Source: Ferranicluibacter quercicola (GTDB lineage: Bacteria; Pseudomonadota; Alphaproteobacteria; Rhizobiales; Rhizobiaceae). From it: DNA of 64,000 bases. Of this stretch, positions 16,573-25,809 are shown piece by piece; the stretch's first letter is position 1, and each line of letters starts with the position of its first letter. Below the pieces are notes generated by a model. The model had not been told where the DNA came from, did no database searches, and worked only from the letters and a program-made list of their open reading frames with translations. A program made the translations under genes and the position numbers. The stretch spans positions 310,001-374,000 of the forward strand of contig NZ_JAJOZR010000001.1 in assembly GCF_021168455.1 (NCBI RefSeq). The letters are read 5' to 3'.

Positions 16573-17943
16573 TCAAGCGGCGCGGACCTTCTTTTCGATG
16601 CGCGCCCACTGCGGAATCCACGTGTCATGCGCGATCAGCAGATCGTCCACGAGAGACCAGATCTGGTCGAGATCGAGCTCGGCAGCCGTGTGCGGATCCA
16701 TCATGGCGGCGTGATAGAGATGTTCGCGGTTCTCCGTCATCAGCGCTTGAACGGTGAGTTCCTGCACATTGATGTTGGTGCGCATCAGGGCGGTCAGCTG
16801 CGGCGGCAGCGCCCCGACGAAGGTCGGGTGGATGCCGTTCTCATCGACCAGGCAGGGCACCTCGGCGGCGCAATTGTCGGGCAGCGAGGTGATGCAGCCA
16901 TTGTTGCGCTGGTTGCCGTAGATCACCGACGGCTCGCCGGTCCAGACGGAATTGACGATCGAAGACGCATATTCCTTGGATTTCTTCACCTCGATCTTGT
17001 CGGCGGAGATGTAGGCCGCGGCTTGGCCCTTCCAGCGCTCGATCTGCTCGACGCACCGCTTGGGGTACTCATCGAGCGGGATGCCGAACTTTTCGATCAG
17101 GTCCTCGCGACCCTCCTTGATGAAGTAGGGCGTGTATTCGGCGAAGTGTTCCGAGCTCTCTGTGACGAAGTAGCCGAGACGCGTGAGCATTTCGTAGCGC
17201 ACCTTATTCGGGCAGCGCGGGTTCCAGGTCGGCTTGGGTGCACGGCCTTCGCGGTAGCCGCGCAGGAGGTCCGGGTAGAGATCCTTGTAGGAGCCGTCGG
17301 ACTGCCTGTGCTCGAACTTCAGGTAGAAGGCCATGTGATTGATGCCGGCCGAGGTGTAGCGGATCTCCTCGTAGGGGATATCGAGATCCTCTGCGAGTTC
17401 CATTGCGGTCCCCTGCACGGAGTGGCACAGGCCGACCTGCTTGATCTTCGGATATTTCTCGGCGATCGCCCACGTGTTGATGGCCATCGGGTTGACGTAT
17501 TGCAGCAGGATCGCCTCCGGGCAGACCTGCATCATGTCCTCGCAGATCGACCAGAGATGCGGCACGGTGCGCAGGCCCCGCATGATCCCGCCGACGCCGA
17601 GCGTGTCGGCGATCGTCTGACGCAGGCCGTATTTCTTCGGCACCTCGAAATCGGTGACCGTGCAGGGCTCGTAACCGCCGATCTGAAAGGCGACAACCAC
17701 GAAGTTGGCACCGTCGAGCGCGCGCTTCTGGCTCGAATGCATCTCGATGGTGGCCTTCGCGCCGAGCGACGAGATCAGCTTGCGGACGATGACCTCGCTT
17801 TCTGCCAGCCGTTCCGCGTTGATATCCATCAGCGCGATCTTCGCGCCGGAGAGAGCCGGGCGCTGAAGGATGTCGCCGATGATGTTCTTCATGAACGTGG
17901 TCGATCCCGCGCCGATGAAGGTGATCTTGGGTTGTCTGGTCAT
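16573..17943 (-). CDS. agaL2: Alpha-galactosidase, glycoside hydrolase family 4
   Basis: A 456-residue GH4 enzyme. It opens with the NAD-binding fold ITFIGAGSTTFMKNIIGDIL, has the NPMA motif in YVNPMAINTW, the metal-site cysteine and histidine in GLCHSVQGTAM, and GINHMAFYLK with the second metal histidine. GH4 enzymes use NAD and Mn2+ in an oxidation-elimination route. Start at 17943 gives MTRQPKITF; the longer upstream extension is in the agpD gene. It is the last gene of an operon whose order (agaL1, agpA-B-C-D, agaL2) matches the S. meliloti alpha-galactoside operon. Substrates there are melibiose, raffinose and galactinol-type sugars. Confidence 0.88.
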   Translation of the reverse strand: MTRQPKITFIGAGSTTFMKNIIGDILQRPALSGAKIALMDINAERLAESEVIVRKLISSLGAKATIEMHSSQKRALDGANFVVVAFQIGGYEPCTVTDFEVPKKYGLRQTIADTLGVGGIMRGLRTVPHLWSICEDMMQVCPEAILLQYVNPMAINTWAIAEKYPKIKQVGLCHSVQGTAMELAEDLDIPYEEIRYTSAGINHMAFYLKFEHRQSDGSYKDLYPDLLRGYREGRAPKPTWNPRCPNKVRYEMLTRLGYFVTESSEHFAEYTPYFIKEGREDLIEKFGIPLDEYPKRCVEQIERWKGQAAAYISADKIEVKKSKEYASSIVNSVWTGEPSVIYGNQRNNGCITSLPDNCAAEVPCLVDENGIHPTFVGALPPQLTALMRTNINVQELTVQALMTENREHLYHAAMMDPHTAAELDLDQIWSLVDDLLIAHDTWIPQWARIEKKVRAA

Positions 17944-17959
17944 GGGGGCCTCTTTCTGC

Positions 17960-19630
17960 TCAGGCTGCAACGTTGAAGGCGGCTCGGACGAGCCGTTCGG
18001 TGTAGTCGGTCTTGGGGTTGGACAGGACATCGGCGACGGGGCCTTCCTCGACGATCTTTCCTCTCTGCATCACCGCGACCCGGTGGCAGAGCGCGCGCAC
18101 CACCTTCAGGTCGTGGGAAATGAAGAGATAGGACAGGCCGCGCTCGTCCTGCAGCTTGCGCAGGAGGTCGATGATCTGGGCCTGGACCGAGAGATCGAGC
18201 GCCGAGGTCGGCTCGTCGAGAAGAATGAACTCCGGCTCCAGCGCGATGGCGCGGGCGATCGCGATGCGCTGGCGCTGGCCGCCGGAGAACTCGTGTGGGA
18301 ACCGCCCGAGGATATTGCCCGGCATGCCGGCGCTGGCCAGCGCGTCGTAGATCCGCCCCAGCCGCTCGTCGCGCGTGGCGCCGAGACGGTTGACGATCAG
18401 GCCTTCCTCGATGATCTGGCCGACCGACATGCGCGGGTTGAGCGAGGAGAACGGGTCTTGGAAGACGATCTGCATGCGGGCGCGCAGCGGCCGCATCTCG
18501 GTGCGGCCGTAGGACTGGATCGCCTCGCCGTCGAACGTGATCTCGCCGCTCTCGGGGTTCAGGAGCCGGATGAGCGCCTGCCCGAAGGTCGTTTTGCCGG
18601 AGCCGCTTTCGCCGACGATGCCCAGCGTCTCGCCGCGTTTCAGCGTGAGGCTCAGATCGTTGACGGCGAGAAGCTCGCTGAAGACCGGCTTGAAGAAACC
18701 GCCGGATTTGAGCGTGAAGGCGACGCGAACGTTGCGGCCTTCGAGGATCACGGGCGCAGTCTCGGCGATGGGCTTGACCGTGCCGCGCGGCTCGGAGGCG
18801 AGCAATTTGGCGGTATAGGGATGGCGCGGATCCGCGAACAAGGCCTCGGTGGTGTTGTGCTCTCGAACCTGGCCGGCGCTCATCACGTAGACATAGTCCG
18901 AAAACTGCCTGACGACGGTGAGGTCGTGGGTGATCAGGATCACGGCCATGTTCATTTCGCGCTGCAAAGAGCGGATCAGGTTGAGGATCTGCGCCTGCAC
19001 TGTCACGTCGAGCGCCGTCGTCGGTTCGTCGGCGATCAGCACGTCCGGCTTGTTGGAGAGGGCCATGGCGATCATGACGCGCTGGCGCTGACCTCCGGAA
19101 AGCTGGTGCGGATACTGGTTCAGCCGCGCTTCCGGCTCGGGGATCTGGACGTGGCGCAGAAGGTCGAGTGCTTCCGCCATGGCCGCCTTCCGGCTCATGC
19201 GGCGGTGGACGAGGATGGCTTCGGCAATCTGGGCGCCGATCGTGTAGACCGGATTGAGCGAGCTCATCGGCTCCTGGAAGATCATGGAGATCCGGTCGCC
19301 GCGCAGTTTCCGCCGGCGGTTTTCCGAGAATTTCAGCACGTCTTCGCCCTTGTAGGCGATGGTGGAGCGAGGGCTGGTCACCGCGCGTTTCGAAAGCAGA
19401 CCCATGATGGTGCGGGCGGTGACGGACTTGCCGGACCCGCTCTCCCCGACGATGGCGATGGTCTCGCCACGGTGGAGCTGGAAGGACACGTCCTTTACGG
19501 CGCTGACGATGCCGTGTTCCACCTTGAAATCGACGGCAACGTTGCGGGCATCGATGATCGGCGCGTCCGTGTGCTGCGCAAGGTCGCAGCGCTCGACGGG
19601 GGCCGTGACGGAGATGTCTGAGGTCGTCAT
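17960..19630 (-). CDS. agpD: Fused two-domain ABC ATPase of the alpha-galactoside transporter
   Basis: A 556-residue protein holding two complete ATPase domains in tandem, equivalent to DppD and DppF fused. Domain 1 has Walker A GESGSGKSVTART and signature LSGGQRQRVMIAMAL; domain 2 has GESGSGKTTFGQALIRLL and FSGGQRQRIAIARAIALEPE. Both Walker B motifs are intact (LIADEPTTALD, ILLDEPTSALD). The start at 19630 (MTTSDIS) is 13 bases after the agpC stop. It energises the AgpB/AgpC channel. Confidence 0.9.
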   Translation of the reverse strand: MTTSDISVTAPVERCDLAQHTDAPIIDARNVAVDFKVEHGIVSAVKDVSFQLHRGETIAIVGESGSGKSVTARTIMGLLSKRAVTSPRSTIAYKGEDVLKFSENRRRKLRGDRISMIFQEPMSSLNPVYTIGAQIAEAILVHRRMSRKAAMAEALDLLRHVQIPEPEARLNQYPHQLSGGQRQRVMIAMALSNKPDVLIADEPTTALDVTVQAQILNLIRSLQREMNMAVILITHDLTVVRQFSDYVYVMSAGQVREHNTTEALFADPRHPYTAKLLASEPRGTVKPIAETAPVILEGRNVRVAFTLKSGGFFKPVFSELLAVNDLSLTLKRGETLGIVGESGSGKTTFGQALIRLLNPESGEITFDGEAIQSYGRTEMRPLRARMQIVFQDPFSSLNPRMSVGQIIEEGLIVNRLGATRDERLGRIYDALASAGMPGNILGRFPHEFSGGQRQRIAIARAIALEPEFILLDEPTSALDLSVQAQIIDLLRKLQDERGLSYLFISHDLKVVRALCHRVAVMQRGKIVEEGPVADVLSNPKTDYTERLVRAAFNVAA

Positions 19631-19643
19631 GGTCTCGCTCCTC

Positions 19644-20801
19644 TCAATAGGGGTCGATGGCATCGCGCAAGCCGTCTCCGAGCGCATTGAACGCGAAGAC
19701 GGTGATGAGGACGATGCCGACGGGCGACAGGATCCAGGGATAGGACCCGATGACGGAATAGGTCGAGGTATCCTGCAGCATCAGCCCCCAAGAGATCAGC
19801 GGCGGCTTGACCGCGAAACCGAGGAACCCGAGGAAGGACTCCAGAAGCACCACGCTCGGAATGGCCAGCGTGACCGCGACGATCACATGACTCATGACGT
19901 TGGGAAAGATGTGCTGCAGGATGATGCGCCGGTCGCTGGCACCGACGGCGATGGCGGCACGGACATAGTCGATCCGCGCCAGCGCCAGCGTCTTGCCCCG
20001 CACTTCCCGCGACATCTGCGCCCAGCCGAGTGCCGATATGACGCCGACCACGAAGACGAGGAACACATGCGTGGGCGCTGTGACCGGGATCAGCGAGGTC
20101 AGCGCGAGGTAGAGCGGCAGCTGCGGAAAGGCGAGCACCAGTTCGACGAAGCGCTGCGTCCAGGCATCGAAGCGGCCGCCGAAATAACCCGAGACCATGC
20201 CGACCGTGGTGCCCACGACGGTGACGATGAACACGACCGTTAGCGCAATGGACAGCGAGATGCGGGAGCCGTAGAGCATGCGGGAGAGGACGTCCCGCCC
20301 GAACTTGTCGGTTCCCAGAAAATGGATCGGCGAGCCGTCCTGCGTCCCGATCAGGTGCCGATCGAGCGGAATGAGGCCGAGCAGGCGGTACGGCGCGCCC
20401 TTGACGAAGAGCCCGATGATCTGCGGGTTGTCGTAATCCGGGCCGATGATCGGCTGGAACGTGACCGGATCGAGGTCCGCTGTTTCCCGCACCGGGTAGA
20501 CCCGCGGGGGGAAGACGAAGTTGCCGTCTTTGTCGGTGAAGCTCGGCAGTTGCGGCGGCGAGAAGCCGATATTCGTCGCCTTGGGATCGACCGGCGACAG
20601 GAAATCCGCAAAGACCGCCGAGACGAGCAGCAGGCAGACGAGGATCAGACCGAGCATGCCCGTCCAGGATTTCTTCAGCCGCCGCCAGACGAGCGACAGA
20701 TAGCTCTCGTTGCGATGGCGTTCGCTCATCCGGGGTTCGGTCTGGTGCTGTTCCGCGGCGGAGGTCGCGATCGGCAGGGTGGCCTGGGTTTCGAAACTCA
20801 T
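19644..20801 (-). CDS. agpC: Alpha-galactoside ABC transporter permease
   Basis: A 385-residue DppC-type permease with a long cytoplasmic N-terminus (about 45 residues) and a roughly 130-residue periplasmic loop between helices 1 and 2, larger than in peptide permeases; FLGTDKFGRDVLSRMLYGSR follows it. The EAA loop is IDYVRAAIAVGASDRRIILQH. Its ATG overlaps the agpB stop codon (ATGA). Confidence 0.9.
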   Translation of the reverse strand: MSFETQATLPIATSAAEQHQTEPRMSERHRNESYLSLVWRRLKKSWTGMLGLILVCLLLVSAVFADFLSPVDPKATNIGFSPPQLPSFTDKDGNFVFPPRVYPVRETADLDPVTFQPIIGPDYDNPQIIGLFVKGAPYRLLGLIPLDRHLIGTQDGSPIHFLGTDKFGRDVLSRMLYGSRISLSIALTVVFIVTVVGTTVGMVSGYFGGRFDAWTQRFVELVLAFPQLPLYLALTSLIPVTAPTHVFLVFVVGVISALGWAQMSREVRGKTLALARIDYVRAAIAVGASDRRIILQHIFPNVMSHVIVAVTLAIPSVVLLESFLGFLGFAVKPPLISWGLMLQDTSTYSVIGSYPWILSPVGIVLITVFAFNALGDGLRDAIDPY

Positions 20802-21811
20802 GCGGTGGCCCCTCCCATCTGGCGGACGCGGGGGTCGAGGGCTGCGAGCAGGAGATCGGCGATGATATTGCCGACGATCAGGGTGGCCGAGAGCACGAGC
20901 ATGAAGGTGGCGGTGACGTAGACGTCGCCGACGGCCATGGAGCCGACGATGGCCGGACCGACGGTCGGCAGAGCGAAGATGATGGCCGTCTCGATCTCGC
21001 CGGTCAGCATGTAGGGCAGGACGACGCCCTGATACATGACCAGCGGATGCAACGCGTTCGGCACGGCATGGCGCAGGATCACCTTGCGCTCCGACAGGCC
21101 CTTGGCGCGGGCGGTCTCGACATATTGCGCATTCAGCGTATCGAGCAGATTGCCGCGCATGACCCGCATATTATAGGCAAGGCCCCCGAAGGTCGCGATG
21201 GCGATGACCGGCCAGACGTGCTTCAGGAGGTCGACGAACTTGTCCCAGGACCAGGGCGCGCCGCCGTAGCGGGCCGACTGGAACGAGCCGATGTCGCTGA
21301 CATTGAAGTGAAACACCATGATATAGACGATGATCAGCGCCATCAGGAAGCGCGGCACGGTCATGCCGAGAAACGAGATGCCGGAGAGCAGCGTATCCAC
21401 CCAGGTATATTGCCGGGTCGCCGCGAGGATGCCGAAGGTGATGCCGATGACGGATGCGAGGATGTGGCAGACGAGTGCCAGCGCCAGCGTGCGGGGCAGG
21501 CGTTCGCCCACCACCTCGGACACCGGCTTGTTGTAGAACAGGCTGTGGCCGAAATCGCCGCGCGTGACGATGCCCGTGATCCAGTTGACGTATTGAAGGG
21601 GCAGCGGTTTATCGAGGCCGTTCGCGATCTTGTAGGCCTGCGCCTGCGCGTCGGCCTCCTCGAAGGAGGCGCCGCCCTGATTGATCGCCTGCGAACGGAT
21701 ATAGTCGCTGTAGTCGCCGGGTGGCGCCTGGATGATGGCGAAGGTGACGACGCTCAGGACGAAGAGCACCGGCAGCGCGGAGGCGATCCGCACAAGCAAA
21801 AACCTGAGCAT
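20798..21811 (-). CDS. agpB: Alpha-galactoside ABC transporter permease
   Basis: A 337-residue DppB-type permease. The start at 21811 gives MLRFLLVRIASALPVLFVLSVVTF, the standard first helix; the frame upstream of it is not conserved in type. The EAA loop is QYVETARAKGLSERKVILRHAVP. It follows agpA after a gap of 139 bases that contains a GC-rich hairpin. Confidence 0.9.
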   Translation of the reverse strand: MLRFLLVRIASALPVLFVLSVVTFAIIQAPPGDYSDYIRSQAINQGGASFEEADAQAQAYKIANGLDKPLPLQYVNWITGIVTRGDFGHSLFYNKPVSEVVGERLPRTLALALVCHILASVIGITFGILAATRQYTWVDTLLSGISFLGMTVPRFLMALIIVYIMVFHFNVSDIGSFQSARYGGAPWSWDKFVDLLKHVWPVIAIATFGGLAYNMRVMRGNLLDTLNAQYVETARAKGLSERKVILRHAVPNALHPLVMYQGVVLPYMLTGEIETAIIFALPTVGPAIVGSMAVGDVYVTATFMLVLSATLIVGNIIADLLLAALDPRVRQMGGATA

Positions 21812-21880
21812 GTCGTATCCTTTGGAAAACCGGCCGCCGGGCGCGACCCTGCCATGCGCCCGGTCGGTCATTTTTCTCTG

Positions 21881-21899
21881 CCGCCGGAACGCCCGGCGG
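21881..21899 (-). other. Intergenic hairpin between agpA and agpB
   Basis: CCGCCGG and CCGGCGG pair around AACGC in the agpA-agpB gap. No T run follows on the minus strand. It probably stabilises the agpA message or reduces read-through to the permeases. Confidence 0.4.
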
Positions 21900-21950
21900 C
21901 GGTGATGTCAAAAGGCCCCGCCCCGATCCGCTGATCGGGCCGGACCACGA

Positions 21951-24038
21951 TCAGTTGATCGGGCCGGGGTCTCCGGGCTTGCCGGGCAGCTGCTGCTTAA
22001 AGAGCTCGTAATCGCCCTGCTTGTCGGCGCTGACGAAAACGCGTTCGCGCAGGATCGTGTCCTCTGCCCAGTTGAACATGTAGATCGGCGCGCCCGGGGG
22101 AATGTTGGAAAAGCGCTTATTGATGATGAGCGCGCCCGGATACTCGGTCAGGCCGACCGTATCGACGTTCTCGGTCGCGATCTTCTGGTATTTCTTCATC
22201 AGGTCCTGCCGCTCGGCATTGTCGTTGGATGCGATGAAGCTGTTGACGGTCGCGACCATCTCCGTCTCGAACGGCATCAGGTCCATCGTGCCGTCAGGCC
22301 CGGCACGATGGTGCCAGCTGGTGCGCGGCCCGGTCGGGGCGAGCTGCGGCGTGTTCTGGACGACGGAGGAGATCTCCGATCCGTGCCGCAGGAGCGTCCA
22401 GTCGAACCGTCCGGCATCGCGGGCCGCATCGCGCTTGACGCCGTCGAGCGAGTTGAGCGTCACCTTGATTCCCAGCTGCTCCATCTGCCCGATCACGCCT
22501 TCGGCCAGATTGCGGTCCGTGCCGTAATCGGAGGTCGAGAGCAGCACGATCTGCACATCGTCGCCACCGGCCGTTCCTGCGGGAAAATTGACGAAGCCGT
22601 TGCCGTCCGTGTCCTTCAGGCCGATCTTCTCCAGAAGTGCCTTGGCGCCCTCAAGGTCGAAAGGATAGTAGACGGTCGACTGGCGGTCGTAGAAGCTCGT
22701 GCCGGAGGAGATGCCGCCGGGATAGATCGAGGTAAAAGGACCCTTCACGAGGCTGTCGCCGATCTTCTTGCGATCGACCGCCATGGTGATCGCCTTGCGG
22801 AAGTCGCGATTGCGGTTGAGCGCACGCACGGCCTTGGCCCGCTCGTCGGGCTCGCCCCAGCCATTGGCCGAGAAGTTCATGTGAAGATTGTAGCCGATGA
22901 GGCGCGCGCCGAAAGCGAGGCGGGCAGGGGCGCTTTCCTGCGCGGCACGCTTCAGGCTCTCGACGAAGTTCTCCGGCTGCTCGAGGTTCGAGAAGTCGCC
23001 GGAGCCGGCAATCGCCTGCACGTCGCGATCGGCCCAGGTCGAAAGCTTGTAGTGCAGCTCGTTGACATAAGGCAGCTGGTGACCGGCTTCGTCGACCTTC
23101 CAGTAATACGGATTGCGGCGCAGCACGATCATGTCGTCCGGCCGGTAGGAAACGGGAACCCAGGCCCCCATGACCGGGATGTTCATGTACTGGGCGGGAA
23201 AGCCGTTCTTGTACTGGTCGTAGGTGACGTCCTTGTTGTATTTCGGATGCTTGGTTTTCAGGATATGCGCCGGCCCCGGGCAGAAGGTGCCATAGGCCAT
23301 GGCGAAGAGGTGCTGGCGCGGGAAGGCATCCTTGAAGGTCCATTCGACCGTGTAGGCATCGACGGCTTTGAGCGTCGTGCCCTCGCCGAACGTCTCGGGC
23401 GAAGCGCCGTTGAGCGGCGTCACATTCGGATCGACCACATTGTCGTTCCAATAAAACATGACGTCGTCGGAGGTGAAATTGACGCCGTCCGACCATTTCG
23501 CACCCTCGACCAGATGCATGGTGAGCTTGTGGCCGTCCTGCGACCACTCCCAGCTCCGCGCGAGGTTCGGCAACGGCTCGACGTCATCAGCCTTGACCTG
23601 AAAGAGCGGCGCAGTGCGCGTCAGGCACTCCGACATGGCGATGTCGATGCCGCCCCAGCCCTGCGTCTGCCCGGCGGAATAGTTCCAGCCTTCCGGCCGT
23701 CCGCCGATGACGTGGCGAAGCGTATCGCCATAAACGCCGATGCCGTCCGGCATGTTGCCCGTCTTGTAGACCAGCGGCTCCTTCGGCAGGCGCTGTTCCA
23801 CCGGCGGCAGCTTGCCTGTCGCGACGAACTTTTCCGTCACCCAGTCCGGCTCGCTGTATTTCGGCAGTGCCTTGAACTCGAGGATCGAGTCGCGCGGAAC
23901 ATAGGTGATTTTGCCTTGCCCGGGGAAGGGCGGCGCTTCCGGCGCGACGGTCGGCTCGGAGGCCGAGGCGGTCATCGCGAAGGCGGATACGCCGAGCATC
24001 AGCGCGGCAACGGCCCTCAGATGGCGGTTCGATGTCAT
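21951..24038 (-). CDS. agpA: Alpha-galactoside-binding periplasmic protein
   Basis: A 695-residue SBP_bac_5 protein, longer than most peptide-binding proteins but usual for AgpA-type sugar binders. Signal peptide at about 1-27 (cleavage after ASA). Landmarks are LARSWEWSQDGHKLTMHLVEGAKWSDG and DDMIVLRRNPYYWKVD. Despite its peptide-transporter fold, the S. meliloti relative is needed for melibiose and raffinose uptake. It lies between agaL1 and agpB in the operon. Confidence 0.88.
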   Translation of the reverse strand: MTSNRHLRAVAALMLGVSAFAMTASASEPTVAPEAPPFPGQGKITYVPRDSILEFKALPKYSEPDWVTEKFVATGKLPPVEQRLPKEPLVYKTGNMPDGIGVYGDTLRHVIGGRPEGWNYSAGQTQGWGGIDIAMSECLTRTAPLFQVKADDVEPLPNLARSWEWSQDGHKLTMHLVEGAKWSDGVNFTSDDVMFYWNDNVVDPNVTPLNGASPETFGEGTTLKAVDAYTVEWTFKDAFPRQHLFAMAYGTFCPGPAHILKTKHPKYNKDVTYDQYKNGFPAQYMNIPVMGAWVPVSYRPDDMIVLRRNPYYWKVDEAGHQLPYVNELHYKLSTWADRDVQAIAGSGDFSNLEQPENFVESLKRAAQESAPARLAFGARLIGYNLHMNFSANGWGEPDERAKAVRALNRNRDFRKAITMAVDRKKIGDSLVKGPFTSIYPGGISSGTSFYDRQSTVYYPFDLEGAKALLEKIGLKDTDGNGFVNFPAGTAGGDDVQIVLLSTSDYGTDRNLAEGVIGQMEQLGIKVTLNSLDGVKRDAARDAGRFDWTLLRHGSEISSVVQNTPQLAPTGPRTSWHHRAGPDGTMDLMPFETEMVATVNSFIASNDNAERQDLMKKYQKIATENVDTVGLTEYPGALIINKRFSNIPPGAPIYMFNWAEDTILRERVFVSADKQGDYELFKQQLPGKPGDPGPIN

Positions 24039-24154
24039 GGTCCTGTCTCTCCCTCAATCTTTGCCGTCCGGTTTCCCCGGCTGCGGCACTCCTCCGGAAA
24101 CATGCCGGTCCGCCTCTCCTCCAGATGCGGGCCGGCCGATGATTCGAGCCGGTC

Positions 24155-25621
24155 TCAGCTCGCAGCGCGCAAGTCGGCCTTCTCGGCTCTTAGCTCCTCG
24201 ATGGAGCGAACCTCGCGCCGGGCGACGCCCTTCCAGTCGCGGGTCTTCACAGTGGCGTGTTTCAAGCGTTCGCTGGCTTCCGGGACGGCATGCGCATATT
24301 GCGGCAGCCATTCGGCCTGGGCGACGACCATCTCGTCCACCATCTGCCAGACCTCGTCCGGCGTGCAGATCGCGCCGACCAGCGGATCGTGCAGAACGGC
24401 AAGCTTCAGAAGGTCGATGTCGCCGGAGATCGCGGCGTGGACCGACATGCGCTGGACGTTGATCGACGCGATGCAGGTTGCCGCGCAGGCCTCCGGCAAC
24501 GTGATGCCGGCGACCATGTTGACGCCGAAGCGATCGACGAAGCCGGGGGATTCGATGATGGCATCGGCCGGAAGATTGGTGATGACGCCGTTGTTCTTGA
24601 CGTTGAAATGCCCGCGATAGACACGGCCCGTCTCCAGCGCTTCGAGAATGTGGCTGGCATGTTCGTTTGAACGCCGGGACGGATCGAGCGGCTTGCCGGC
24701 GCTTTCCAGGAACTGCGGAAACTCCGTTTCGAACCAGTTGCGCGTTTCCGTGGAATAGCGGAGATAGCCGCCGGTCTCGCCATGGATCCAGTCCGACATG
24801 TCGATCCAGCGGGTGATTTCCTCCGGCCGCTTGCGATACCAGGGCAGGTATTCGGACAGGTGACCGTTGCTCTCGGTGGAATAGACGCCGAAGCGCTTGA
24901 GGACGTCGATGCGCAGCTTCTCCTGCTGCGAGAACACCGGATGCGCCTCGAAGGCGGCGACCAGCTCGTCCTTGCCGATCCTGCGGCCCTTCAGGCGAAC
25001 GTCCGTGAACCAGGTCTGGTGGTTGATGCCCGAGCAGATGAAGTCGAGGTCGCCGTCTTTCGCGCCGAGGATCTCGGCGATCTGCTCGCCGCCATGCTGG
25101 ACGCCATGGCAGAGGCCGATCGTGTCCACCTTGCCATATTCGATCGCCGCCCAAGTGTTCATGGCCATGGGGTTGGCGTAGTTCAGGAATTTCGCGCCCG
25201 GCTCCGCAAGCGCGCGGATGTCCTTGCAGAAGTCGAGGATGACGGGAATGTTGCGCTGGCCGTAGAGAATGCCGCCGGCGCAGATCGTGTCGCCGACGCA
25301 CTGGTCGACGCCATATTTCAGCGGAATGCGGATATCGTCCGCATAGGCGCCGAGCCCGCCGACGCGGACGCAGCTGATGACATAGCGCGCGCCTTCGATC
25401 GCCTTGCGGCGATCGGTCGTCGCGGTCACCCTGGTCGGCAGACGATTGGACTCGACGATGCGGTCAAGAATCGTCTTGATCATCGAGAGGTTCTGCTCGC
25501 TGATGTCGGTCAGCGCGACCTCGATCTCGGCGAATTCCGGTACGGACAGGATGTCCGTGAAAAGCTTCTTGGTGAAGCCGACGCTGCCAGCGCCGATGAT
25601 GGCGATCTTGAAGCTGCTCAT
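24155..25621 (-). CDS. agaL1: Alpha-galactosidase, glycoside hydrolase family 4
   Basis: A 488-residue GH4 enzyme, distinct from AgaL2. It has IAIIGAGSVGFTKKLFTDIL (NAD site), NYANPMAMNTW, GLCHGVQHGGEQIAE (metal Cys/His) and GINHQTWFTDVRL. The start at 25621 begins MSSFKIAIIGAG; the extension of 48 residues upstream is not part of the family. First gene of the agp operon, divergent from agpT. Two GH4 enzymes in one operon suggest different linkages or substrate lengths. Confidence 0.88.
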   Translation of the reverse strand: MSSFKIAIIGAGSVGFTKKLFTDILSVPEFAEIEVALTDISEQNLSMIKTILDRIVESNRLPTRVTATTDRRKAIEGARYVISCVRVGGLGAYADDIRIPLKYGVDQCVGDTICAGGILYGQRNIPVILDFCKDIRALAEPGAKFLNYANPMAMNTWAAIEYGKVDTIGLCHGVQHGGEQIAEILGAKDGDLDFICSGINHQTWFTDVRLKGRRIGKDELVAAFEAHPVFSQQEKLRIDVLKRFGVYSTESNGHLSEYLPWYRKRPEEITRWIDMSDWIHGETGGYLRYSTETRNWFETEFPQFLESAGKPLDPSRRSNEHASHILEALETGRVYRGHFNVKNNGVITNLPADAIIESPGFVDRFGVNMVAGITLPEACAATCIASINVQRMSVHAAISGDIDLLKLAVLHDPLVGAICTPDEVWQMVDEMVVAQAEWLPQYAHAVPEASERLKHATVKTRDWKGVARREVRSIEELRAEKADLRAAS

Positions 25622-25760
25622 GGCGGTCTGTGTCCTCCGAATGGGTCTTGTCGTTGAGCCGGGTAAAATCGCGCGGTCCAGGCGATGCAGGAGGCCCTTC
25701 CGGCTCCGCGTGCGGCTGTCATGATGCGCTCTGTACTCTCCCGGTATTGCTCCCTTGGAC

Positions 25761-25780
25761 GGCATTATGCGTATAATACC
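25761..25780. promoter_or_regulatory. Candidate AgpT operator
   Basis: GGCATTAT-GCGT-ATAATACC is a 20-base inverted repeat with a single mismatch, in the space between the divergent agaL1 and agpT genes; a third half-site GGTATTGC lies at 25743-25750. A TATAAT lies within it on the plus strand (25772-25777), so the site may also be the agpT promoter. Confidence 0.5.
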
Positions 25781-25809
25781 GAGACGTGATAGAGAGGGAT
25801 TGTGCTTTC